DNA of 64,000 nt, from NCBI RefSeq assembly GCF_016107545.1, contig NZ_JABASS010000001.1, forward strand, positions 248,001 through 312,000, read 5' to 3'. Source of the DNA: Psychrobacter namhaensis. Lineage in GTDB: Bacteria; Pseudomonadota; Gammaproteobacteria; Pseudomonadales; Moraxellaceae. The stretch's first letter is position 1. Every line of letters starts with the position of its first letter. The notes beneath the pieces are model-generated. The model was not told the origin of the DNA. It ran no database searches and was given only the letters and a program-made list of their open reading frames with translations. This document shows positions 27,197 through 36,580 of the stretch, in pieces. The position numbers were made by a program, and so were the translations under genes.

Positions 27197-29287
27197 CTAT
27201 ACGGTCGCGCCTAGAGCGTCTACCCAAGCAGTACCATTCCAGCTAATTGGTTTGCCAGCAGCCAACAGAGTCGTGTCATAGTACCTATCACCAAGAGCAG
27301 GGGCTGTTGGACGCTGGGCTGTAGCGCCTTTGGTTACCTTGCGAACACCTGACAGCTGCATAGTAATGTTAGTGCCATAGCTATTAAGTGATAATGGCAG
27401 CCAAAAAGCTGCTGTAACAACCCCATTGTAATCACTGAGATTGATAGTAACGCTTGATAGATTGTTAATTGTAAAGCCCGTAGGGGCATTGATAGTTAAA
27501 ACAGTAGCAGCACTCGATGCTGCTGCAAAAAACAGCGTCTTGCTATTACGTTGAGTTAACTCCGCGATTTTATTATCATACGACAACGTAATCGAGGCAG
27601 TATTAGTAAAGACAACTTTATTGTGACTTTCCGATAATAAATTATACGTTTTGCTAGTAGATTCCAACGTTAGAGTCTCTGTGCCTACACTAATACTACC
27701 AGCACGTATAACAGACCAGTCGCGTCTACGCACACCACTCATGCGGTAAGCTGCTAAATTCCATATTTTGTCTTTATTGAGTGCAATGTTTTGCAAAATA
27801 GTCAGAGCGTTATAATTGTCTTGCAACCAGCCGTACACTATATCAAACGAGTTAGCTTCAAAATATGCGAGATTGACTATATTACCAATACTAGCTGTAG
27901 CACGCTCACCGACATGAAGAGCGCAACCATTATACTCAGTGATTAGATTACCTACATTTGTGCCATACAAAGAAGGCGCGTGTACACCAATACCGCAAAC
28001 AATTGCTTGCACAGTATCAGCTCGTGTACATGCTGTGTTCGCTGAATTGACTGAGTAAACACCCCCAAATATATAATCTACTCGTCCTGTTGTGACCCCA
28101 GTAGGTAAATTAGGATAAATGGTTAAAGTTTTAGCGGTATAGTCGTAATCTGTGATTGCATACGGCTCACCACCGATTTTAACTAGCTGACCAGCAATAC
28201 TATGCAGCTCAGGCGTATAAATCATGTCTGGTATTGTTAAGATTGAGCGTTGCTCTAAACTACCACCTACTGTAGTAGTACTAGTAAATGTATCATTAAT
28301 ACCTTGTAAATACGGATATGTATCATGTACTCTAGCAGACCCACAGTTACTACCCCGTGCTTGCTTAACACAGCTAAAATGGCAGTTAGCGCCAAACACA
28401 TACAACATACCTAAAAGATGACTTCCCACTACTAGATTAAATTCACAGTTGGACGCATTGCCTGTTAGTTCTGTACCTTGTGCATTGTATGCACCAAAAA
28501 TAATCCCATGCACAATCTTACGAGAGCGCATGTCAGGAAATGCGCTGTTGCCCTGTACATTAAATGTACCTGTACAAACGACTTGGTTAGTCGCAATGTG
28601 TAAGCAGTACGATAACTTGTTTGTGTTGGTCATCAAGGGGGCACAGACTAAACTACCGCTAATCAGCAGGGTCTTAGCTTCACGGTAGGAAACAAGCGGT
28701 TGATCTAAAAGTATCTCACAAGACCAGTCTGCGCCATCCACACGATTTGCAATCAAGTACAGTAGAAAAGCATCGAGTGCGACTCTATCAGCTAACTCAT
28801 CTAGTGACACTGCATTAGGATACTGCTCCTTTGCACCATCTAGTGTGGTAAATCTATCACTAAGTTTATCTATATTTAAATTGCCAACAACTCCAAAATC
28901 ATAAGGAGTTAGTCTGTCAGCGTTCTTTTCTCTTTGATTTCTTGCGACCTGCCCAATTCCGTTTGCTGTAGCCGTAACAAACGTATCAGCTAAAACACCG
29001 CCTTCAACTGCTGTGTTGTTGATAGCGTCTTGCACCGTTGTCTCGATATATGCAACCTTGCCATCAGCCTCCGCTACAGAGCTATTCAGGCTCGATAATG
29101 CCACAGAAACAGACGAGCTAAAGTCACCGTTAAGACTATTAAATCTATTTATATAAAACTGCAATGTGTCAATGGTTGGCGCTAATCGTCTTGCAACTTT
29201 AAAACCCGATGGCTTAAAAACAAAATCAGATAGCGATTGAGCATCAACCCTTGCGTCAGCCATCGTTTGCACAAATTCATTAGCCAT
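27197..29287 (-). CDS. Tail fibre / tail spike protein
   Basis: 696 residues. The N-terminus (about 1-130) is helical with VAEADGKVAYIETTVQDAIN, typical of the virion-attachment part of fibres. A central region (about 200-500) rich in Gly, Asn and short beta repeats suggests a beta-helix spike. The C-terminus ends GDRYYDTTLLAAGKPISWNG-like, seen in many phage fibre tips. It presumably binds the host surface. It is flanked on both sides by terminators and follows the tail-tip protein J, the usual place for a receptor-binding gene. Confidence 0.8.
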   Translation of the reverse strand: MANEFVQTMADARVDAQSLSDFVFKPSGFKVARRLAPTIDTLQFYINRFNSLNGDFSSSVSVALSSLNSSVAEADGKVAYIETTVQDAINNTAVEGGVLADTFVTATANGIGQVARNQREKNADRLTPYDFGVVGNLNIDKLSDRFTTLDGAKEQYPNAVSLDELADRVALDAFLLYLIANRVDGADWSCEILLDQPLVSYREAKTLLISGSLVCAPLMTNTNKLSYCLHIATNQVVCTGTFNVQGNSAFPDMRSRKIVHGIIFGAYNAQGTELTGNASNCEFNLVVGSHLLGMLYVFGANCHFSCVKQARGSNCGSARVHDTYPYLQGINDTFTSTTTVGGSLEQRSILTIPDMIYTPELHSIAGQLVKIGGEPYAITDYDYTAKTLTIYPNLPTGVTTGRVDYIFGGVYSVNSANTACTRADTVQAIVCGIGVHAPSLYGTNVGNLITEYNGCALHVGERATASIGNIVNLAYFEANSFDIVYGWLQDNYNALTILQNIALNKDKIWNLAAYRMSGVRRRDWSVIRAGSISVGTETLTLESTSKTYNLLSESHNKVVFTNTASITLSYDNKIAELTQRNSKTLFFAAASSAATVLTINAPTGFTINNLSSVTINLSDYNGVVTAAFWLPLSLNSYGTNITMQLSGVRKVTKGATAQRPTAPALGDRYYDTTLLAAGKPISWNGTAWVDALGATV

Positions 29288-29300
29288 TTTTTAAGCTCCA

Positions 29301-29325
29301 AAAAAAAAGCCCTCGTATTGAGGGC
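29301..29325 (-). terminator. Intrinsic terminator between the J-like and fibre genes
   Basis: GCCCTC (29309-29314), loop GTATT, GAGGGC (29320-29325), with eight A's on the left. Confidence 0.88.
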
Positions 29326-29341
29326 GTATGTTTAAATTAGT

Positions 29342-31984
29342 TTAGGCTATCAAGCCGTTAGTAAAGTCACTGTCATTTTGATAATAGCGGTCATCGTAGT
29401 TTGTGCATAACAGTTTGTTTGTCATGCCGTCACTCGGGTCTTTTTGAGCCACTAGATAAGCATCACGGTTGCCATCGGTTTCAGATACGATTTGATAAAC
29501 AGCTTGTACTGCTTTATCCGTACCGCTTATCTCACCGCTTGGCAATCTTGCGAGCTTTACGCTGTAATCGTCACGCGCTGTCACTGCGATGGATTCCACG
29601 CCGTTATTGATGGTTTGTATAAACAGCGTATGTGCCACTGAGTCGTCGATACTCACTGGGTCTGTCGTATGCAATACAATATCTCCGCCGATGGTTTCAA
29701 TGCTGTCAACGCTGCCTTGCTGTACGTCTGCACGCAATTGGTCAGCTACGGTAATGCGATTAGTGCGCACCACGATATTACTTTCATCACCTGCAACAAA
29801 CTCACAAGATTTATAAGCATGACGGTCTTTGTTATACATTCGCATCATGTGTGTATGCGCTTGCACCTCGTTACGCACACCGATCAGCTTATCCTCATGC
29901 GGATTAACAATGGCATCATTTGGATAGCTCATGGTAATCACCGCGTCATCAACGGGGTCAGTATATTCGACTTTAACGCCGTCATAATCATTGGCAATGC
30001 CTAACGACTGTGGCGCTGTGAAAGTATCGGGCAATATATTGTGACTGTTAAATACAGCCACCGATGCCGGTACTTTACGCTCAAAGTCCAGCATGATTTT
30101 ATTACCCTGCCTTTTGGCCTGACTAAATACCGCTTTAGCGACTATCTGCATAGTTTCCTCTGCTGATAGATTATTATCATCAAACGTACCGCAAAACTCG
30201 CTACACTTGCTTGTACCAAAATAAGCTATCTGCGCGTCTATCTCCGTTTTTATCTGTGCGATATCGACCTGCGTTAATTGCAAGTTGCCAATTTTTGGAT
30301 CAGTCATGACGTGCCTGATAATGTCGTCAGCACGGTTAGAGAGCTTAGGCAGGCCGCTTGTAGCGTCAGTCACGTAGCGTTGCACTAGCAGCCGTAACTT
30401 ACGCTCTTTGAGTGATAGTGCCCCCTCGGTTGCCCTTGTCTTTGTGTAAACCGTGGTTACGCCTTTTGGCATGTCAGCAGCAGTCATTACTCGGTAGCTG
30501 TAAAAATCTGCAATTTTGACTTCCTGAACCACTGATCCCTCATCTTTATAGAGCTTAGGCGTCTTGCGAGACACTCTCACCCTCATGCGCGAGCCTTTAA
30601 CGTAATTAGGGTTTTCAATCCTAATGGTGTTGGCTGCTGTTTGTCTGCGCTCATCCTCGGTTGTTGGACTTGGGTTGGGTGCTTTATCTAATGCGTAAAC
30701 ATCACCTAGTTGCGAGTGATAAGTGCCGGCTATCGCGTTGTCGTTGCTGTCAACCAACTCTGACTCAATATTAACCTCAACTCTGCGACCGTAAACGTTG
30801 CCGCTACTGCTGGTCACATAAAGGCCACTTGGGGCAATAATATTAACCATAGCGCCATCATGAGTCCTGTCCTCTGTGTAGTACCAGCCTTGCCACAACG
30901 GACTACTCTCAGCAGACAGGACGATGGTTTTAACGTTGGTCGTGTCATTGTGCAATGCTAAGTCATCCCAAGATTGCACTTGAGTGCCTGACAACACGAT
31001 TTTTACTTGTGTGCTAGTGACCTCTGCCACCTCGTAACTGCCGTCAAAATTATAGATAACTGGCGTTTCGATTGGATTTTCAGGATCGGTATTGTCAACA
31101 TTTACCGCGCCAGTTGATGATGTTAAGCCGTTAGCGTTTTCTATTAATATGATCTCACCCACTTTAGCGACCGAGCGCATATCAAACTCGCCTACCGACT
31201 CGATGATGTTTGGCGATTTAAAAACCACCTCCGCTCTATGATAACTGTTAGGGTACGGCAGGGTTTGACCGTTTACCGATGTATATCGCTTGGCCGCTAA
31301 TCGAGCAAAACTTGCCTCGCTTGGCGTAAATTGCTCACCAAAAATATTAGATGGCGCATCGTTGAGATTGGTATCAGGGTCATAAACAAGTACGCCTGAG
31401 CCAGCAACGTGTCTGATTGGCGTTGTATCATCGTAAGCGTCTTTAGTGTCGTACCTGCCACGCCCTACACACATATAACTATACTCAATCTCTTTTGAGT
31501 CGATGTAAACGCTATAAGTGGGCGCAATCAGGTCAGGCACAGACCAAACGGTGCCAAAAATATCAGGGACACGACCACCCAAACGCTGCTTGTTGGTACG
31601 TGCTGCTAGCGCGTTGTTAGGGCTTGGCGGTTGGTTTTGACTACCCATGTCTGGCACTGGCATTAAAAACGCCACAGCGACCGATGCTAATACCGATATG
31701 CCAATAATAGCCCATGATATAGGGTCTAAGCCCATCGGCTTAACCACCGCGTAAATACGACCATGCAAGCGCATTACTTTATCAACGTCTTGCGGCGTTT
31801 TCGGTGTGACTTCATCAAGCAAGTTGCCGTGATAAAGGCGCACACTTTCGGATAAGCCGTTACCACCAAACGCTTGCTTTAATAGCTTTTCAACATCATA
31901 ACCTGTGTAGGTTTCAATGTTATTTTGCGGATTAAAAATATCACGTATTACTACTAACTCAATCGAGCGTCTAAACAGGTTCAT
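29342..31984 (-). CDS. Tail tip / host specificity protein, lambda gpJ-like
   Basis: 880 residues. It starts with a small domain and has a hydrophobic segment at about 96-112 (WAIIGISVLASVAVAFLMP) followed by a proline/asparagine linker and RLGGRVPDIFGTVWSVPDLI, the arrangement seen in gpJ-type and related tail-tip proteins. The middle is rich in beta structure; NNGVESIAVTARDDYSVKLA resembles the repeated domain near the gpJ end. It forms the distal tail tip and contacts the host. Its start overlaps the end of the NlpC-like gene by 14 bases. Confidence 0.85.
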   Translation of the reverse strand: MNLFRRSIELVVIRDIFNPQNNIETYTGYDVEKLLKQAFGGNGLSESVRLYHGNLLDEVTPKTPQDVDKVMRLHGRIYAVVKPMGLDPISWAIIGISVLASVAVAFLMPVPDMGSQNQPPSPNNALAARTNKQRLGGRVPDIFGTVWSVPDLIAPTYSVYIDSKEIEYSYMCVGRGRYDTKDAYDDTTPIRHVAGSGVLVYDPDTNLNDAPSNIFGEQFTPSEASFARLAAKRYTSVNGQTLPYPNSYHRAEVVFKSPNIIESVGEFDMRSVAKVGEIILIENANGLTSSTGAVNVDNTDPENPIETPVIYNFDGSYEVAEVTSTQVKIVLSGTQVQSWDDLALHNDTTNVKTIVLSAESSPLWQGWYYTEDRTHDGAMVNIIAPSGLYVTSSSGNVYGRRVEVNIESELVDSNDNAIAGTYHSQLGDVYALDKAPNPSPTTEDERRQTAANTIRIENPNYVKGSRMRVRVSRKTPKLYKDEGSVVQEVKIADFYSYRVMTAADMPKGVTTVYTKTRATEGALSLKERKLRLLVQRYVTDATSGLPKLSNRADDIIRHVMTDPKIGNLQLTQVDIAQIKTEIDAQIAYFGTSKCSEFCGTFDDNNLSAEETMQIVAKAVFSQAKRQGNKIMLDFERKVPASVAVFNSHNILPDTFTAPQSLGIANDYDGVKVEYTDPVDDAVITMSYPNDAIVNPHEDKLIGVRNEVQAHTHMMRMYNKDRHAYKSCEFVAGDESNIVVRTNRITVADQLRADVQQGSVDSIETIGGDIVLHTTDPVSIDDSVAHTLFIQTINNGVESIAVTARDDYSVKLARLPSGEISGTDKAVQAVYQIVSETDGNRDAYLVAQKDPSDGMTNKLLCTNYDDRYYQNDSDFTNGLIA

Positions 31985-32294
31985 AATACGCTACCCTCTC
32001 AAATCCTTGCATTACAATATTAAGTGATTGCCAGACCACGCCGTGAGGCTCTAAGTGCAACACACGCCCATCTAACCATAAGCCCACATGAGCCTTGCCT
32101 TTATCTCTAAATAGGATAATGGTGTGCTGTTTTGGCTCGGTAACGGGCACAAACTGGCGTAAATTACTGGCACAAAAAAAGCCGCTCGTAAGCAGCTTGT
32201 TTGATATATCTTTGCCCGTATAGTGCCTGTAAGCATCTATTAAAAAATGCTCACAGCAGTATTTGTCAGCATCGTATTTGATAGCGTCCCACAT
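31971..32294 (-). CDS. NlpC/P60-like tail assembly protein (gpK-like)
   Basis: 107 residues. The start MWDAIKYDADKYCCEHFLID carries the candidate nucleophile Cys, and HTIILFRDKGKAHVGLWLDG with HLEPHG supplies the His region, matching the NlpC/P60 peptidase fold found in lambda gpK relatives. It probably acts in tail-tip assembly or in cutting the cell wall during entry. It overlaps the J-like gene, as K and J relatives often do through gpI; no separate gpI is seen. Confidence 0.75.
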   Translation of the reverse strand: MWDAIKYDADKYCCEHFLIDAYRHYTGKDISNKLLTSGFFCASNLRQFVPVTEPKQHTIILFRDKGKAHVGLWLDGRVLHLEPHGVVWQSLNIVMQGFERVAYYEPV

Positions 32295-32317
32295 GACTTG
32301 GCCTTATTTTTGACAAT

Positions 32318-32341
32318 AAAAAAACCCTCGCTAGGAGGGTT
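32318..32341 (-). terminator. Intrinsic terminator between tail genes
   Basis: AACCCTC (32323-32329), loop of five, GAGGGTT (32335-32341), seven A's on the left. Confidence 0.85.
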
Positions 32342-32356
32342 GTTGTATTTAGTAGT

Positions 32357-32548
32357 TTATAGCTGAGATTTTATGTCATCATAACGCATACTTGTTTCAA
32401 ACTGCACAAGCTCACCGCTTTCATTAATAGTGTTTATCATCACCTTGCTGCCACTTTTGACGCACATATCATAAATGCTAATAATGTTATTCGTGTTAAG
32501 CAATAGGCGCTGCCCATTATCCTTAATTATCTCGATAAACTTAGTCAT
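32357..32548 (-). CDS. Small hypothetical protein in the tail module
   Basis: 63 residues (MTKFIEIIKDNGQRLLLNTN…), with AGGAG 7 bases upstream. The pattern NG-RLLLNTNNIISIYD followed by a beta-rich GSKVMINTINESG resembles small FlbD-like folds, but only weakly. It lies between the L-like and K-like genes, just upstream of a terminator, so it may be an added (moron-like) gene. Function unknown. Confidence 0.6.
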   Translation of the reverse strand: MTKFIEIIKDNGQRLLLNTNNIISIYDMCVKSGSKVMINTINESGELVQFETSMRYDDIKSQL

Positions 32549-32581
32549 AAATCACTCCTTTTATTTAGCCTAATTATACCA

Positions 32582-33079
32582 CTAAACAAAACCTCGCAGC
32601 GTTGGATAATCATCAAGATTGTACGTTTCACCAGTTTTGGTGAGGTTCATTTGCTTAGCACGGCAAACAAATACAGCGCCCTCACGCTTTGGCTCATAGT
32701 CAGTGACCTCTAAGCCTAAAATGGTTAGCTGTGGCTTTGATAAGTCGCTAAGGTTATATTCACGGTAATTCAAGGTTGGCCTGATATGCGAGTATTGACT
32801 GGCTCTAGCAGCGTCCAGCTCTTTTGGAAATGTTTCGCCTAAATCACCAACACCGATAGTTATTTCCTGATCCAAATCATCGCTATTCGTGCCTTTTTGG
32901 ATTGTCAGCGGTACATACTCATAAGCGTAAGCAAAACCACCCTCGTGCGTCACTGTAACGCCGTCAGCATGGTTTTGTACGATACGATATACCTTTGACC
33001 ATGCAGGGTGTGAAATCTCCACACACTGCAATCTGACGTCATCAGGATTGCCGCTAAGCCAGTAATTATAATCAGGCAT
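32582..33079 (-). CDS. Phage tail protein of the DUF1833 family (gpL-like)
   Basis: 165 residues. The order after tape measure and M-like protein, the length, and blocks such as LQCVEISHPAWSKVYRIV, LTIQKGTNSDDLDQEITIGV and CRAKQMNLTKTGETYNLDDY match DUF1833, which fills the place of lambda gpL at the tail tip. It overlaps the upstream gene by 8 bases. Confidence 0.8.
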   Translation of the reverse strand: MPDYNYWLSGNPDDVRLQCVEISHPAWSKVYRIVQNHADGVTVTHEGGFAYAYEYVPLTIQKGTNSDDLDQEITIGVGDLGETFPKELDAARASQYSHIRPTLNYREYNLSDLSKPQLTILGLEVTDYEPKREGAVFVCRAKQMNLTKTGETYNLDDYPTLRGFV

Positions 33080-33560
33080 TTAAACTCCCTAGCGCGTCCG
33101 GTAAATCTTCATTGACCAGTTTTTCAAGATGATTAAAGAAAGCATCTATTTGTCCGTCGGTCATCTCGTAGATTGCAATTAACGATTCATCCGCTTCTGT
33201 ATTGACAGATTTTGACTTAACAACCATACTCAAGCTGACGGTAAATATCTGATCTCCTAATGCGCTAACATCAATCCTATCGCTAACTATGCGACACTCG
33301 TACCATTGATGGTTAATATCATCCAAGAGCAAGTAAGCTAAAAACGGTTTTGCCTCATAGACTCGCAAAAACGCCATAAGATACTGATATTGTGAACGTC
33401 TGCACTTATATGTTGCTTGTAGCTGGTGGATTGCGCCCACTTGTGAGCGCCGCTGTCTTGGCATACCCGCGGTATATTGAGTTGTTATGCTTGAGCGCCC
33501 CAAGCTAAAAGCGTAACCATTTCTATGCGGTTTTAGCATCATCTTTGGTAATTCAGTCAT
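33072..33560 (-). CDS. Minor tail protein (gpM-like)
   Basis: 162 residues with the beta-rich block MAFLRVYEAKPFLAYLLLDD and VSALGDQIFTVSLSMVV, consistent with the small tail-tip proteins that follow the tape measure gene in lambda-like phages. It starts on the same base at which the tape measure frame ends (33560). Family assignment rests on position plus general pattern. Confidence 0.7.
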   Translation of the reverse strand: MTELPKMMLKPHRNGYAFSLGRSSITTQYTAGMPRQRRSQVGAIHQLQATYKCRRSQYQYLMAFLRVYEAKPFLAYLLLDDINHQWYECRIVSDRIDVSALGDQIFTVSLSMVVKSKSVNTEADESLIAIYEMTDGQIDAFFNHLEKLVNEDLPDALGSLNA

Positions 33561-35815
33561 TATCCTAGATTCCTCCGCATGTTGTAGTTAGCGTTTAACC
33601 CTCGGTGCAAGTCGCTTCGGTTGTTGAAAGCCTGGCGCTTTACTTCCTCGCCTACTATCAATCGAATACGTCCATCGGGGTCACGCTCTTGTCTTACTGT
33701 GGCGTCTGTGTGATTTTCAATAGTCATGTTAATTACTGGATTACTGTCTTTTTGATAAGTGCCATCATTCATAGCCTCAAGCTCTGATCGGTATTTACTT
33801 GTAGCCGCAGCATGAGCAACAAACTCTTTACCATGTACTGGGCCAACCGGCATATTGGTCGGATAGTTGCCAGTGTAACCGCCATCCATAAAACCTTTGG
33901 GGTTCAGCGCTTGGATAGCAGCAGGAATGATACCTGTCTGCAATGTAGTGGTAGCGACCGCCGGAATATTGGCAGGGAATGGCGCAGATGACCACGCTTT
34001 AGCGATTGCTGTAAAACTTGCAGACTGAGCTTGCACAAAATCATAAGCCTTTTGCACTGCAAACATCGCCTTGTAGCCCTTGCTTGTTTCACCTAACGCC
34101 ATGCCAAACATAGCAGTCACAGCGCCTACGGTTTGCGCTTGTTTCTGCATCTCAAGCTCTTGTACGCTTTGGTTAAAACCCTCTGTTAAGCTGACACGCG
34201 CATTTTCAGCTTGTACCTTCTTATCAGTGTGCATCTGCTCATAGCGATCCACGATAGCCATTTTATTTTCATAAGCCAGACGCAGTTTTTCTACTTCTGT
34301 TTGTGGCCCGTTTACGTCTAGGTTATTAAAATCGCTTGCTGCGCCCGCTTGGTCGCTTTGGAATTGATTAGCCCTGTCTGAGATTGACGCATTAATGGCG
34401 GCTCTAGCGCGCTCCTCTTTTTTCATGTTCTCAATTTTTAGCAAGTCAGCTCTATATCGCGCTCTAAGCTCTGGCGCAACATTGTCATACTTTCCTACTA
34501 GCACATCATAGTCAAACGCCGCTACCGCGCTGTCATTGCCGAACAAGGCTATCTCTTTGCGCGTGCTTTCAATACCACTCAATAGCGATTTTGCAACATC
34601 GACAGCCGCTTTGTAGGCATCGCTTTTCTTGTCTTTAACGCCTACAACCAAGCCTTCGCCAATATCATTACCTAGCGAGCGCATTAAACGCGATGGCGAG
34701 CGCACGACAAAGAAGTTTTTGACGCCTTGATACATATTGCTAGCGGTATCTTTGACCGCATTTACCGCAGCCGCCGCCCTATCTTTAATGCCATTGATTA
34801 AGCCGTTTATGATGTCACGGCCAATACTTGCCATTGCGCTTGGCAAATTGACAAAAGCGTTTTTAATGCCTGTTGCTGTGTCCGATATTTTTTGCTTTGC
34901 TGTTTGGAAGCCAATGACTAGCTTCGCAATGCCCTCACCTAAAAACACCCCTGCGTTATAAACCGCAGTGAACGCTATTTTAACAACTGGAGCCATAACC
35001 TTGACAACGGACACAATGCCGTTAATAAAAGATTTTATCTCGTCTTGGTTAGCCTTAAACCATTCAGCGGCTTGTATTAGTGCAGGTAATACCGCTTCAT
35101 ATATCTGCACCTTCACGCCTTGAAATGATGTTTTGAGACTGGCTAAGTCCTGATTGAGCTTTCTGGTTGAATCAAGCGTGCTTTGGCTCATAATGCCGCC
35201 CGCTTTTTGCGCTTGATCGCCCAGCTCTTTGAAGCCTTGCCCGTTGTTAGCCAGTAGCGGTTGAAGTGCGGTAGAGTCTGATGCGATAGACTCCATGTAA
35301 AAAACCATATCAGCTTGTGATAGATTGGCTTTTTCCAACGAGCTGTAAAATAATTGCAACGACTCGGGGCCGCTTAGGTTTTTAAAACTCTTAGCGGTTA
35401 CGCCTACCTTTGGCGCGATGTTTTCAAAAAAGTCAGCTAGTGGACCGCCCCCTGTTTGCACAAAGTCACCAACACGGTCATTCATGTCTTTGTAAATATC
35501 GCTTAGTTTGTCTGCCTCAATGCCGTACCTTGCTGCACCTGCTGCCAACTTTTGAAACTCAACGGCAGTGGTATTCGATAATTGAGCAAAACGCTCAAAC
35601 TCGGCTGCTGCTGCCATCTGCTCTTTGGCTATACCGCCAATAGCGGCGGCTGCCACACCTGCACCGGCTGCAATACCAACAGCAGCAACTTTCATCGCTT
35701 GCTTAGCGCCAACACCAAAACGACCCAAGCGTGATTGCGCGTTATCCATATCACGCCTAAAGGCTGCGGTATCAGCGTGTAGCAATATGCTCAGTCTTGA
35801 TAATACACTTGCCAT
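33560..35815 (-). CDS. Tail tape measure protein
   Basis: 751 residues. The N-terminus DTAAFRRDMDNAQSRLGRFG is the usual tape measure opening; a Gly/Ala-rich hydrophobic stretch follows (AAVGIAAGAGVAAAAIGG, about 45-62). The middle has alternating hydrophobic and coiled-coil segments and a DIINGLINGIKDRAAAAVNA repeat type common in these proteins. It sets tail length and is thought to be ejected ahead of DNA. By family rules of thumb the length implies a tail of roughly 110 nm, which is an estimate. The G/GT chaperone genes lie directly upstream. Confidence 0.92.
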   Translation of the reverse strand: MASVLSRLSILLHADTAAFRRDMDNAQSRLGRFGVGAKQAMKVAAVGIAAGAGVAAAAIGGIAKEQMAAAAEFERFAQLSNTTAVEFQKLAAGAARYGIEADKLSDIYKDMNDRVGDFVQTGGGPLADFFENIAPKVGVTAKSFKNLSGPESLQLFYSSLEKANLSQADMVFYMESIASDSTALQPLLANNGQGFKELGDQAQKAGGIMSQSTLDSTRKLNQDLASLKTSFQGVKVQIYEAVLPALIQAAEWFKANQDEIKSFINGIVSVVKVMAPVVKIAFTAVYNAGVFLGEGIAKLVIGFQTAKQKISDTATGIKNAFVNLPSAMASIGRDIINGLINGIKDRAAAAVNAVKDTASNMYQGVKNFFVVRSPSRLMRSLGNDIGEGLVVGVKDKKSDAYKAAVDVAKSLLSGIESTRKEIALFGNDSAVAAFDYDVLVGKYDNVAPELRARYRADLLKIENMKKEERARAAINASISDRANQFQSDQAGAASDFNNLDVNGPQTEVEKLRLAYENKMAIVDRYEQMHTDKKVQAENARVSLTEGFNQSVQELEMQKQAQTVGAVTAMFGMALGETSKGYKAMFAVQKAYDFVQAQSASFTAIAKAWSSAPFPANIPAVATTTLQTGIIPAAIQALNPKGFMDGGYTGNYPTNMPVGPVHGKEFVAHAAATSKYRSELEAMNDGTYQKDSNPVINMTIENHTDATVRQERDPDGRIRLIVGEEVKRQAFNNRSDLHRGLNANYNMRRNLG

Positions 35816-35818
35816 GAT

Positions 35819-36118
35819 CTAAGCTCCTTTGATTTTTACGCGCTGTATATCCGCTTGCAGTTTTGCGGTTTGTCGCTCTAGTTTTTGCTTTTGCTTTTCG
35901 CGCTCGGCTTTTTCTTTCAGCTCTGCACTCATAGGCTCAGGGTCAACAACCAAAAAGTCGTTGATGCTGTGCTTCGCCTTATCACCGTACGCAAGATAAG
36001 CCATAAACGCTGTCTGCAAGTCTTGCCTGTAACCGCCGATAGGGTCTATTTGGTCATAAGCTCGCCACTCGTTAAGCTCACGATATGACATTGATTTTTC
36101 TAGCTGAGCTACTGTCAT
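35819..36118 (-). CDS. Tail assembly chaperone T part (DUF4035), expressed mainly by frameshift
   Basis: The ATG-initiated frame gives 99 residues beginning MTVAQLEKSMSYRELNEW, the DUF4035/gpT pattern. The same frame stays open 18 codons further upstream (…RQFLFKLSGHLG) right to the slippery site in the preceding gene, so the natural product is probably a G-T fusion of about 229 residues made by -1 frameshifting. The C-terminal Lys/Glu-rich helix (KEKAEREKQKQKLERQ) would bind tail tube subunits, and the G part the tape measure, as in lambda. Confidence 0.85.
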   Translation of the reverse strand: MTVAQLEKSMSYRELNEWRAYDQIDPIGGYRQDLQTAFMAYLAYGDKAKHSINDFLVVDPEPMSAELKEKAEREKQKQKLERQTAKLQADIQRVKIKGA

Positions 36119-36165
36119 GCCAAGATGCCCAGATAGCTTGAATAAAAATTGCCGTCTTGGTCGGC

Positions 36166-36507
36166 TTAAGAGTTTTTTAGCGAGTCATCAACTGCGTCAA
36201 AACCTGCCACGCCATTGAGCTTGTTTGACTCATTAAAAACTTTGGTTAATAGCGTAAATTTATAACCGTTCACTTCTTCCAAATCGTCGTCGGTATAAAG
36301 CAAGTTGCCGTCTTTATCACATACTGACTTAATAAAAATAGTGGCTCGTACACGGTTGCCGATGGTGTCATCTGTAAGCTGCTCTTCAAAGCTCTCGCGA
36401 TCACCCGCTGACACTTCGCGGATATAAAACTCTTTAAAGCCTTCGACATTGATTTTTTTAACCTTTAAGTCTTTGCCGTATGCGGCTATTTGCTCTCTTA
36501 GATTCAT
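36166..36507 (-). CDS. Tail assembly chaperone G part
   Basis: 113 residues (MNLREQIAAYGKDLKVKKIN…), a tail assembly chaperone by position between tail tube and tape measure and by a G-like pattern (GDRESFEEQL, ATIFIKSVCDKDGNLLYTDD). The last codons are CTA AAA AAC TCT TAA; they contain the heptamer A AAA AAC immediately before the stop, so a fraction of ribosomes should continue into the T frame. Two reading frames and the DUF4035 partner support this. Confidence 0.85.
   Translation of the reverse strand: MNLREQIAAYGKDLKVKKINVEGFKEFYIREVSAGDRESFEEQLTDDTIGNRVRATIFIKSVCDKDGNLLYTDDDLEEVNGYKFTLLTKVFNESNKLNGVAGFDAVDDSLKNS
36172..36178 (-). promoter_or_regulatory. A AAA AAC slippery heptamer for -1 ribosomal frameshifting
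   Basis: In the zero frame the codons are CTA AAA AAC TCT TAA (stop 36166-36168). A -1 shift reads on as CTC TTA AGC… without a stop through 18 codons to ATG 36118 and then the whole T gene. A AAA AAC fits the X XXY YYZ rule and is among the most efficient bacterial -1 sites known; lambda uses GGGAAAG at the same place. Confidence 0.88.
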
Positions 36508-36540
36508 CTTGTCATCTCACTGTCAAATTTTAGATAAAAA

Positions 36541-36562
36541 AATACCCGCTTATTATGCGGGC
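36541..36562 (-). terminator. Intrinsic terminator in the tail module
   Basis: CCCGC (36545-36549) and GCGGG (36557-36561) extended by a flanking pair, with six or more A's to the left; serves the single membrane-anchored gene just upstream. Confidence 0.75.
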
Positions 36563-36580
36563 ATCTTGTTTGGCTTGGGT

